A stretch of 5,594 nucleotides of DNA from contig JAITOM010000199.1 in assembly GCA_031289975.1 (NCBI GenBank), forward strand, positions 1 through 5,594. The letters run 5' to 3'. Numbering within the stretch: position 1 is the stretch's first letter; the number at the start of each line of letters is the position of its first letter. Below are positions 1-5,594 of this stretch, piece by piece. This stretch comes from Methanobrevibacter sp. Lineage in GTDB: Archaea > Methanobacteriota > Methanobacteria > Methanobacteriales > Methanobacteriaceae. The position numbers and the translations under genes were made by a program. A model generated the notes under the pieces. That model saw nothing but the letters and a program-made list of their open reading frames with translations. It ran no database searches and was not told the DNA's origin.

Positions 1-457
1 CTTTAGGTGAGGGTAATTTTGAATATAATGAACGAGAATGTGATCATTGTGGATCACATAAAGTTATTAAGAAAGGTTTTCGTGAAAGAACATTGTAAAA
101 GAGTTTTTTGGTATAATGAAAGTTAAATTAAGAAGATACTATTGTAAGGAATGTGAGAAATGGTATACAGTGAAAATGGATAAGATTATTAAAGCTCATG
201 AAAAAATTGCTTTCACTGTCAAAGATAAGATAAAAGAAAAGTCTAAAACAGGGCGTAAATCATTAAGAAGCGCAAGTAAGGATAATAATAGATGGAACAC
301 CCATATCGCATCAGTCAATACATAATATTCTTAATCCTGAAAAGAATATAGATGAAATAAAATTTGATATAGGTGAACTATCAGGTCATATAGGCTATGA
401 TGAACAACACCTTAAACAAGAGATACAAAGGAGCAATAATTGATGTAGTTAAAAATA
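1..457 (+). pseudogene. ISM1-like transposase remnant, frameshifted, both ends missing
   Basis: This is the middle of a transposase gene whose 5' end lies before the window. Reading begins LGEGNFEYNERECDHCGSHK, a zinc-ribbon half site (CDHC), followed after a frameshift by YYCKECEKWY, the second half site (CKEC). Compared with the second copy, one T is missing near position 94 and one A near position 288, so the frame breaks twice. After the second break the frame continues as GTPISHQSIHNILNPEKN and then LSGHIGYDEQH, where the Asp is probably the first catalytic residue of a DDE transposase. Next comes LKQE, then in another frame YKGAIIDVVKNM. From memory of ISM1-type transposases, D-L-K-x-E-Y lies around the second catalytic Asp, so an internal deletion between the two Asp motifs is inferred. 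The 3' part is gone and the 146-base element starts at 458. It is not functional. The family assignment is by motif recall, not by search. Confidence 0.8.
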
Positions 458-603
458 TGGCACTGTAAAATTAGCATGGATTTTCACAATTGAAAAATTG
501 AAAACAGATAATAAAAGTTTAATGACATGTATAGGGGCTTAATGCTTTTATGCTAAAATCCAAATTCCAAATTGTGAATTTCCATCCTCTTTTTACAGTG
601 CCA
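458..603. mobile_element. 146-base element with inverted ends, MITE-like candidate
   Basis: The segment begins TGGCACTGTAAAA and ends with its exact complement TTTTACAGTGCCA. The outer 13 bases pair perfectly. Similarity continues inward for about 43 bases with roughly 34 matches, including ATGGA and TTCACAATT. The interior has no credible reading frame. Size, ends and lack of coding content fit a miniature inverted-repeat transposable element. No clear target-site duplication is visible (left flank TAAAAATA, right flank ATTTTATT). The two transposase remnants stop exactly at its two ends, so it may instead have been left by recombination between two insertions. The parent element supplying a transposase is not in the window. 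Confidence 0.6.
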
Positions 604-1125
604 ATTTTATTTCATCTATATTCTTTTCAGGATTAAGAATATTATGTATTGACTGATGTGATATGGGTATTCCATCTATTTATTATCCTTACTTGTGCTT
701 CTTAATGATTTACGACCTGTTTTAGACTTTTCTTTTATCTTATCTTTGACAGTGAAAGCAATTTTTTCATGAGCTTTAACAATCTTATCCATTTTCACTG
801 TATACCATTTCTCACATTTCTTACAATAGTATCTTCTTAATTTAACTTTCATTATACCAAAAAACTCTTTTACAAATGTTCTTTCACGAAAACCTTTCTT
901 AATAACTTTATGTGATCCACAATGATCACATTCTCGTTCATTATATTCAAATTTACCCTCACCTAAAGCATGGATTGTATTATCAATTTCTAAGATGGGT
1001 TTATTAGGGAAAAGCTTCTCATGAAGTAATTCATTGAAAGTCTTCGGAGGATTGGAGAAATCATCAAGATTCGTCTGAATACTCGTAATACCCGTGTTTC
1101 CTGATGTATATACTCCAATTGACAT
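604..1125 (-). pseudogene. ISM1-like transposase, 5' part with start, 3' half missing
   Basis: The reading frame starts with ATG at 1125 and gives 149 residues up to a stop at 676-678. The N-terminus includes FNELLHEKLFPNKP, then a zinc ribbon with CDHC and, about 30 residues on, YYCKKCEKWY, which is typical of the DNA-binding N-terminal part of this transposase type. After SKDNK the frame stops. Another frame of the same strand then continues as DGIPISHQSIHNILNPEKN until about 604, where the small inverted-repeat element begins. No DDE catalytic domain remains, because a full protein of this kind would run for some 200 further residues. The frame break lies at the same place as in the facing copy (near 290), differing by one A, so both copies probably descend from an already damaged copy. 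It resembles ISM1-type elements of Methanobrevibacter by motif recall. The outer end of the original element, beyond 1125, cannot be located because no matching terminal repeat is visible. Confidence 0.8.
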
Positions 1126-1146
1126 AAAATATTATTTATAAAATCC

Positions 1147-1162
1147 CATATATACTTTACGG
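1147..1162 (-). promoter_or_regulatory. Possible archaeal BRE/TATA promoter of the truncated transposase
   Basis: On the minus strand the sequence reads CCGTAAAGTATATATG. A purine-rich BRE-like stretch is followed directly by a TATATAT box. The box lies about 23 bases before the ATG at 1125, so transcription would start at or next to the start codon, giving a leaderless message. No Shine-Dalgarno sequence precedes the ATG, which agrees with this. AT-rich DNA yields such matches by chance, so support is moderate at best. Confidence 0.35.
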
Positions 1163-1648
1163 TTTTTAAACAGGTCTTATTTACCCCGAAATAATTACTC
1201 AAATTCAATGATTTAAAGTAGAGACTATAGAATAATTAATTAAACCATCATGAATTTTAATAGTTAATTTAATAAGGCATTGATTTTAATTATCTTACAT
1301 TAATTTTAAGACCATTAATTTCAAAACAGTTTTTAAAAAGAGAACTCGCAGGAGCCAGCATTACTGAAAATTAAAAAAGTAATACTAAATTATTATAAAA
1401 ATATGAATGGTTAATAACTTGTCATTTTTCATTAATCTGGAGCCAAGATCTTTACACTCTCTTTATTTTTAAAAAAATTATTTATTAAGAACTTTATCAA
1501 AACCACTGTATATGAAAATCCAAAATTTAGAAAACCACATAGAAAATTAAAATTTTTTTGAGATGGCAGTATTCTTTTTGGATTTGAGATAAACTTTAAA
1601 TATAATTAATCTTATAAAATCATATTTATAGTGATGTAAAAAATGTGG
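1163..1648. other. AT-rich non-coding stretch
   Basis: No reading frame longer than a few dozen codons, no tRNA or rRNA signature and no recognisable protein remnant was found on either strand. The only structure seen is the 36-base repeat at 1462-1497. A TATA-like AACTTTAAATATA lies at about 1590-1602, but no gene follows it. Confidence 0.6.
1462..1497 (+). repeat. 36-base dispersed repeat, copy 1
   Basis: This segment matches the reverse complement of 5124-5159 at 35 of 36 positions. The single difference is A versus G at 1477. The right half, TTATTTATTAAGAACTTTAT, is identical in both copies. Flanking bases do not match. Its function is unknown. This copy lies about 370 bases from the nearest hairpin array, while copy 2 lies directly beside the other array. 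Confidence 0.7.
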
Positions 1649-1823
1649 GAGGCTGAAAAATCCAACTGATAAATTGTTTTTCCAACTTTTTATTCTAATA
1701 TATGTATTAAGTAAAAATCCTTTTTAATATTGCATTGGTCTTATAAAGTCATTAAAATACTTTAAAAAATTAAGCTATTAAATAAATTATTATCACTTCA
1801 TCAGCTGAATTTTTCACAGCCTC
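1649..1823. repeat. 175-base segment with imperfect inverted ends
   Basis: The left end (1649-1676) begins GAGGCTGAAAAATCCAACTG. The right end, read on the minus strand from 1823, begins GAGGCTGTGAAAAATTCAGC. After a two-base gap about 24 of 28 positions agree, including CTGAT. The interior is AT-rich and codes for nothing recognisable. It may be an old MITE-like element or a large stem-loop. No target duplication was seen. Confidence 0.45.
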
Positions 1824-1865
1824 AAAAATGTTTGTAATTAATCATTTATTTTTAAATATCTTATT

Positions 1866-2100
1866 GTTGAAAATTTATTTTCAACTTAGGAGAATTTATT
1901 CTCAGTTTTTAAAAATAATAATTATAATCTTTTTAATTAAAAATTTAATATTTATGGTGTAATTTAAAAAATTTCATTATTGAACTTGTTCAATTAGAAA
2001 ATCTTTGATTTTCTTTAGTAAAATTTTTTATTTTACTTAGAAAAGCGAAGCTTTTCTTTATTGAAATTTTTTATTTCAATTAGAAAATCTTTGATTTTCT
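1866..2100 (+). repeat. Hairpin array A: eight short palindromes
   Basis: There are eight perfect or near-perfect stem-loops: 1866-1885 (GTTGAAAA, loop TTTA), 1890-1903 (GAGAA, loop TTTA), 1979-1994 (ATTGAAC, loop TT), 1996-2014 (AGAAAATC, loop TTT), 2018-2036 (GTAAAAT, loop TTTTT), 2039-2057 (AGAAAAGC, loop GAA), 2060-2080 (ATTGAAAT, loop TTTTT) and 2082-2100 (AGAAAATC, loop TTT). The last six are contiguous, separated only by one to three bases, mostly from TTA. Hairpin centres lie about 21 bases apart, near two helical turns. On this strand 5' arms are purine-rich and loops mostly T-rich, so the array has a direction. It contains no reading frame. The role is unknown. It resembles bacterial clustered palindromes such as REP/BIME in layout only. 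Confidence 0.85.
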
Positions 2101-2267
2101 TTACTTTCAAACATTATTTCATACATTTTTCACAGCTATGTTTTTAAAAACTTTATGCTTAAGAATATCATCACTTAGACCAGACCATTTCATATTTAAT
2201 TTTAAAACAGTTGTGCGAATGATAATAACTTATAAATATTTATCATCATATTCAATATTTCATTATT

Positions 2268-2525
2268 GAAATAGATTTTGAAGAGCTAAAACAACTATTA
2301 GGTGAAGACGTTGAAGATAAAACTGAAAAATATTTAATTAATAAAAATGATGTAAAAACTATGTATTTTGTTATTGAAACTAAAGGAAATGTGGATGATG
2401 GTGATTTAAGAGGAGATGAAAAAGATAAAATTAACTGTGGAAAAAAACACTTTGAAGCTTTAAACACTGAAGTTGTTTTTAAAGAAGTGGATAGTTATGA
2501 TGCTTTTATAGATTTAATTAACTAA
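2268..2525 (+). pseudogene. 3' stump of a type III restriction enzyme (Res) gene
   Basis: The frame is open from 2229 to the stop TAA at 2523-2525, and recognisable protein begins near 2268 (EIDFEELKQLLGEDVED). The stretch MYFVIETKG followed by LRGDEKDKINCGKKHFEAL is characteristic of the C-terminal nuclease domain of type III restriction subunits. There ETK is the (D/E)xK half of the PD-(D/E)xK active site, and the helix after it carries a conserved Cys and KKHF. The Asn-Pro-Asp motif normally just upstream is not visible. The helicase domain, about 900 residues in the family, is absent, as is any mod methylase gene. The first in-frame ATG is at 2361 and has no ribosome binding site. This is a relic, not a working nuclease. 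Its 5' border coincides with repeat sequence also found in hairpin array A. Confidence 0.8.
2503..2510 (+). promoter_or_regulatory. Possible TATA box for hdrA
   Basis: CTTTTATA lies inside the 3' end of the Res stump, about 50 bases before the hdrA start codon. An archaeal start site about 25 bases downstream would leave a leader of roughly 25 bases. No strong alternative is seen. The Res stump has no evident promoter of its own, so hdrA is more likely to have its own promoter than to be read through. Evidence is weak in such AT-rich DNA. Confidence 0.25.
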
Positions 2526-2557
2526 TTTTAAAAATAAAGATAGATAAACTTGATAAT

Positions 2558-4888
2558 ATGACTATAGACATTAAATCATCGAATACTCTGAAAAACTTAA
2601 AAATAGGGGTCTTTATCTGTAGATGTGGTGGAAATATTTCGGATGTGGTGGACATAGAGAAATTAAAAGATAGCATCGATTTAGATGTTGTTGAAGAATT
2701 TGTAAATTTATGTTCTATAAATGGAAGAAAAATCATTCGAGATAAGGTAATAAATGAAAATCTTGACCGTGTGATAATAGCTTCATGTTCTCCAATAACT
2801 CATGAAAAAACATTTCAAGATTATATAAAACCTTTAAACCCTTATTTAATGGATATGGTTAATTTAAGAGAGCAATGTTCATGGGTGCATGATGATAGAA
2901 AGGAAGCCACTGAAAAAGCTATTCATTTAATTAATGCATCCATTGGAAAGGTGAAGCAATCTCAAGCTGTTGACCCTATAATTTGTCAAAGTCCTGATAG
3001 TGCTGTTGTTATAGGTGGAGGAATATCTGGAATAAGTGCTGCACTGTCTCTTGGAAAACAAGGTATAAAAACTTGTTTAATTGAAAAAAATCCATCTATT
3101 GGAGGAAATATGGTAAAAATTGGTAAAGTATTTTCTCCTGTTAGATTGGCAGAAGAGTGTGGGATGTGTTTAATTAATCCTGTAATGAATGAACTTATAT
3201 GGAATCCTAATATTACAATCATGACAAATACTAAGGTATTAAGTGCTGAAAGAAGAGTTGGAGTCTTTAATATTTTACTTGAAAGTAGTCCAAGATATGT
3301 GGATTCAGATAAATGTATATCTTGTGGTAACTGTAGTGATGTTTGTCCTGTCGAGGTTTTAGATTCATGGAACGATAATCTTTCTACAAGAAAAGCTATT
3401 TATAGACCATTTTCCCAAAGTTTTCCCGATGCATATACAATTGACATGGAAAATTGTAAAAGATGTGGTAATTGCCTAAAAGAATGTAATATGAATGCAA
3501 TATATTTAAATGGTGAAAAAGAATTAATTCCTTTAGAAGTGGGTGCTGTTGTAGTGGCTACTGGTCATGATATGTTTAATCCTAAATTTAGACCAGAGTA
3601 TGGTTATGAAAAATATGAGGATGTTATAACACAAAGTGAACTTGGAAGAATTATGGGAGTTAATGGTCCAACTAAAGGAAAATTAAAAATGCTTTCCTCT
3701 AATAAAGTTCCAAAGAGAATTGTCATGATACAATGTGTTGGTTCTCGTGATGAAAAACCAGATGGGCATAAATATTGTTCAAAAGTTTGTTGTATGGTTG
3801 CCTTAAAGAATGCCAATATTATTAAAAATAAGTATCCTGATACCGATGTTTTAATTTGTTACACTGATATGAGAACTCCTGGAATGTATGAAAAATATTA
3901 TAAACATGGTCAAGAAAATGGTATTAGATTAATAAGAGGAAGACCAGGAGAAATAAGTAAAAAAGGAGATTCTTTAATTGTTAATGTTGAAGACACATTG
4001 AAAAAGGAGTTAATGGAAATAGAAACTGATATGGTTATTTTATCAACAGCTATTGAACCATCGGAGGGTACAAAAGAAATAGCTAAAATTTTTGATATTG
4101 GTTTAACAGAGGATATGTTTATTAAAGAAATACATCCTAAGATTAAGCCTGTTACAACTGATGTTAAAGGAGCTTATGTTTGCGGAACAGCTCAAGGTCC
4201 TAAGGATATCACAGATAGTATTGTCCAAGCCAATGCTTCTGCAGCAAAAATAGCTGAATTATTAAATGATGGGCTTGAAATTGAACCATTTGTTGGTGAA
4301 ATTGATTTTGAGAAATGTAATTTTTGTAAAAATTGTATTGATAGTTGTAAGTATAAGGCAATATCTATTAAGGATGATGAAATATTTATTGATCCTTTAT
4401 CTTGTTCAGGTTGTGGAAAATGTCTTGCAGTTTGCAGACAAAATGCAATTAATATTCAAGGAAATATAAATGAAAAGATATTTGCAACAATTGATGGCAT
4501 GTTAAAGGATAAGAAAAAAGGAGAACGAAGAATACTTGTATTCTTAGACCATGTAGGTTATACTGCTGCAGATAATATTGGAGTTAATAGAATAAAGTAT
4601 CCAAACTCAATATATATTATAAAGATTCATTCAATAAATCGTCTGATGGCAAAACATATTATTCATGCACTTAAAAACAATGCTGATGGTGTATTCATTG
4701 GTGAATATCCTGGAGATTTAATGTATAATGAAGTTGAAAAAAGAATAGAGATTATGAAACAAAAGATTAAGGAATATGGAATTAACCCTGAAAGATTACA
4801 ATTTTCTACAGTATACATTCCTTACTTCGCAGGTCTTGCAAGAAAATTCAAAGAATTTGATGCTAAAATTGAATCTTTAGAAAGCTAA
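2558..4888 (+). CDS. hdrA: HdrA-family heterodisulfide reductase subunit A fused to a cysteine-free MvhD-like domain
   Basis: This 776-residue cytoplasmic protein belongs to HdrA, the FAD subunit that bifurcates electrons between ferredoxin and the CoM-S-S-CoB heterodisulfide in hydrogenotrophic methanogens. Domains in order: an N-terminal Hdr domain (GVFICRCGGN at 17-26, Cys52, Cys77, NLREQCSWVH at 102-111); a thioredoxin-reductase-like FAD domain (GGGISG at 153-158, Glu176, ATGHD at 334-338, GTAQGPKDI at 543-551) with ECGMC at 200-204; an inserted two-cluster ferredoxin (Cys253/256/259/263 and 300/303/306/310); the cluster motif Cys393, 407, 411, 412 (CVGSRD...YCSKVCC); and a second two-cluster ferredoxin (Cys587/590/593/597 and 616/619/622/626). 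Ordinary HdrA ends near here, at about 650 residues. Residues 656-770 form an MvhD-like domain lacking all cysteines, a fusion layout known from HdrA2 of Methanosarcina. No clear Shine-Dalgarno precedes the ATG, only TGAT at 2551-2554. This start leaves a 16-residue lead before the conserved domain, as usual. No hdrBC or hydrogenase gene adjoins it, so the partners are unknown. Confidence 0.95.
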   Translation: MTIDIKSSNTLKNLKIGVFICRCGGNISDVVDIEKLKDSIDLDVVEEFVNLCSINGRKIIRDKVINENLDRVIIASCSPITHEKTFQDYIKPLNPYLMDMVNLREQCSWVHDDRKEATEKAIHLINASIGKVKQSQAVDPIICQSPDSAVVIGGGISGISAALSLGKQGIKTCLIEKNPSIGGNMVKIGKVFSPVRLAEECGMCLINPVMNELIWNPNITIMTNTKVLSAERRVGVFNILLESSPRYVDSDKCISCGNCSDVCPVEVLDSWNDNLSTRKAIYRPFSQSFPDAYTIDMENCKRCGNCLKECNMNAIYLNGEKELIPLEVGAVVVATGHDMFNPKFRPEYGYEKYEDVITQSELGRIMGVNGPTKGKLKMLSSNKVPKRIVMIQCVGSRDEKPDGHKYCSKVCCMVALKNANIIKNKYPDTDVLICYTDMRTPGMYEKYYKHGQENGIRLIRGRPGEISKKGDSLIVNVEDTLKKELMEIETDMVILSTAIEPSEGTKEIAKIFDIGLTEDMFIKEIHPKIKPVTTDVKGAYVCGTAQGPKDITDSIVQANASAAKIAELLNDGLEIEPFVGEIDFEKCNFCKNCIDSCKYKAISIKDDEIFIDPLSCSGCGKCLAVCRQNAINIQGNINEKIFATIDGMLKDKKKGERRILVFLDHVGYTAADNIGVNRIKYPNSIYIIKIHSINRLMAKHIIHALKNNADGVFIGEYPGDLMYNEVEKRIEIMKQKIKEYGINPERLQFSTVYIPYFAGLARKFKEFDAKIESLES

Positions 4889-4907
4889 TAGTATTTAAAC
4901 TTCGATA

Positions 4908-4913
4908 TTTTTT
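4908..4913 (+). terminator. Possible T-tract terminator after hdrA
   Basis: A run of six T lies 20 bases after the hdrA stop codon. Short U-rich tracts without a stem are typical archaeal termination signals. A small hairpin (GATGG, loop AAA, CCATC at 4920-4932) follows rather than precedes it, so it is not a bacterial-type terminator. T runs are common here, hence modest confidence. Confidence 0.35.
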
Positions 4914-5123
4914 AAGGATGATGGAAACCATCTTATATTTTTCATATTTAATCCATGAGTTAAACATACTCTCATATACTCAATATATTTTATATTTAGA
5001 GTGTGATAATCTATTTTCAAGAAGAGTATATCTATTCTGTTAATTTTCATCTTTAAATTATATATATTGATATTTAAAAGTATTTCCATTAATTACCAAT
5101 ATAATAAAATCTATATTTAATTT
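4914..5123. other. AT-rich non-coding stretch downstream of hdrA
   Basis: No recognisable gene is present. A 64-codon frame on the minus strand (4895-5089) has no ribosome binding site, overlaps the putative terminator and has low-complexity Ile/Asn/Leu composition, so it was not called. Together with the repeats that follow, everything from the hdrA stop to the window end is non-coding. Confidence 0.6.
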
Positions 5124-5159
5124 ATAAAGTTCTTAATAAATAACTTTTTTAAAAATAAA
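5124..5159 (-). repeat. 36-base dispersed repeat, copy 2 (inverted)
   Basis: This is the reverse complement of 1462-1497 with one mismatch. It lies 16 bases from the first hairpin of array B. Its position relative to the array differs from copy 1, so the 36-mer and the array are separate repeat units, although both are inverted across the hdrA segment. Confidence 0.7.
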
Positions 5160-5175
5160 TATTATTAAAAAATAA

Positions 5176-5407
5176 AGAAAAATTTCGTTTTTCTAAGTGA
5201 AATAAAAAATTTCACTGAAGAAAATCAAAGATTTGTTATTGAAGATAACTTAGGAAAATCAAAGATTTTTTGTTTCTAATTGAACAAGTTCAATAATGAG
5301 ATTTTTTAAATCATGATATAAATCTTAAATTTTTAATTAACAGAATTAAAATTCTTATTTTTAAAAATGGAGAATAAATTCTCCTAAGTTGAAAATAAAT
5401 TTTCAAC
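5176..5407 (-). repeat. Hairpin array B, inverted copy of array A
   Basis: Read on the minus strand, this region aligns with 1863-2058. Hairpins on the plus strand are: 5176-5194 (AGAAAAA, loop TTTCG), 5197-5215 (GTGAAAT, loop AAAAA), 5219-5234 (AGAAAATC, loop AAA, right arm cut short), 5235-5249 (GTTAT, loop TGAAG), 5255-5269 (AAAATC, loop AAA), 5279-5294 (ATTGAAC, loop AA), 5342-5355 (AGAATT, loop AA), 5369-5384 (GGAGAA, loop TAAA) and 5388-5407 (GTTGAAAA, loop TAAA). The spacer between the 5279 and 5369 hairpins also aligns with array A. B carries an extra unit at about 5219-5249 and lacks the last two hairpins of A. The 5342 hairpin is degenerate in A. No coding content is present. Confidence 0.85.
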
Positions 5408-5594
5408 AATAAAAAAATAAAAATTATTATTTAAAAAATTTATTTTATATTAATTTAAAATTTTTAAAAATAAGATATAGTCATTTTGAAAAAGTTCTTA
5501 AATTTTGAATAATAAATTTTTTTATTAAATTATTTAATTTCAAATATCACTTTATAAAAATTTATAATTTTAAATTTTAAATAATATAAATATA
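5408..5594. other. Extremely AT-rich tail of the window
   Basis: The sequence is almost only A and T, with no reading frame, RNA gene or clear repeat. AAAGTTCTTAA near 5489-5499 repeats 11 bases of the 36-base repeat, possibly by chance. Confidence 0.5.

Larger units (their letters stand above)
1..968. repeat. Long inverted repeat made by two transposase copies (arms 1-364 and 603-968)
   Basis: Bases 1-364 match the reverse complement of 603-968 with about seven substitutions and two single-base indels, roughly 97% identity. The left arm continues past the window start, so its full length is unknown. The right copy shows that the homologous gene extends at least to 1125. The arms are separated by 238 bases: the remaining left transposase sequence (365-457) and the small terminal-repeat element (458-603). 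Such a close tail-to-tail pair could form a large hairpin or cruciform and could be a recombination site. The high identity suggests recent duplication or gene conversion. Confidence 0.9.

Noticed and set aside
270..300. Programmed frameshift in the transposase
   Set aside because: Both copies shift at this place but by different amounts (one extra A in the right copy), no clear slippery site with a downstream stem is seen, and both genes are truncated anyway. Decay is simpler.
990..1208. 72-codon minus-strand frame overlapping the transposase start
   Set aside because: It lies in another frame of the transposase 5' part. The transposase frame has the recognisable N-terminal and zinc-ribbon motifs and this one does not.
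1126..1260. Outer end of the transposase-bearing element
   Set aside because: No sequence matching the TGGCACTGTAAAA ends or any other terminal repeat could be found upstream of the transposase start.
1590..1676. Promoter AACTTTAAATATA followed by a small ORF or small RNA
   Set aside because: The reading frame after it is nine codons long, and no conserved RNA structure was recognised beyond the inverted repeat.
1866..2100. CRISPR array
   Set aside because: The units are different palindromes separated by about three bases. There are no identical repeats with 30-40-base unique spacers and no cas gene.
2252..2467. Minus-strand frame opposite the Res stump, and similar frames opposite or out of frame within hdrA (2518-2736, 2986-3222, 3604-3816, 4266-4469)
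   Set aside because: They mirror or overlap clearly recognisable coding sequence and have shadow composition without motifs.
4895..5089. 64-codon reading frame on the minus strand
   Set aside because: Low-complexity composition, no ribosome binding site, overlap with the likely hdrA terminator and no recognisable motif. It is most likely a chance frame in AT-rich DNA.

Overview
The window looks like chromosomal DNA of a very AT-rich methanogenic archaeon, most likely Methanobrevibacter or a close relative in Methanobacteriales. Three things point there: a heterodisulfide reductase HdrA gene, transposase remnants resembling the ISM1-type transposases of Methanobrevibacter, and extremely AT-rich intergenic DNA. 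The genus is inferred from sequence character, not from a database match.

Layout. Positions 1-1125 hold two broken copies of one zinc-ribbon transposase gene, facing each other tail to tail. Their 364/366-base arms are about 97% identical. A 146-base element with inverted ends starting TGGCACTGTAAAA sits between them. Positions 1126-2228 contain no gene. They hold a candidate inverted-repeat element (1649-1823), a 36-base repeat (1462-1497) and an array of eight short hairpins (1866-2100). Positions 2268-2525 are the 3' stump of a type III restriction enzyme (Res) gene. Positions 2558-4888 are the only intact gene, an HdrA-family flavo-iron-sulfur protein with an extra MvhD-like C-terminal domain. 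Positions 4889-5594 are again non-coding and carry a second 36-base repeat (5124-5159) and a second hairpin array (5176-5407), both inverted relative to the first copies.

The most interesting observations are two. First, the hairpin arrays flank the Res stump and hdrA as a long inverted repeat. Their hairpin centres are mostly about 21 bases apart, and the copies differ by paired substitutions that keep stems complementary. Second, the MvhD-like domain fused to HdrA has lost every cysteine that holds the [2Fe-2S] cluster in MvhD. This HdrA therefore cannot accept electrons through that domain in the usual way.

No hdrB, hdrC, mvh, frh or fdh gene is in view, so the electron partners of this HdrA cannot be named from the window. 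Overall this is a repeat- and remnant-rich region in which hdrA is the only gene that looks functional.
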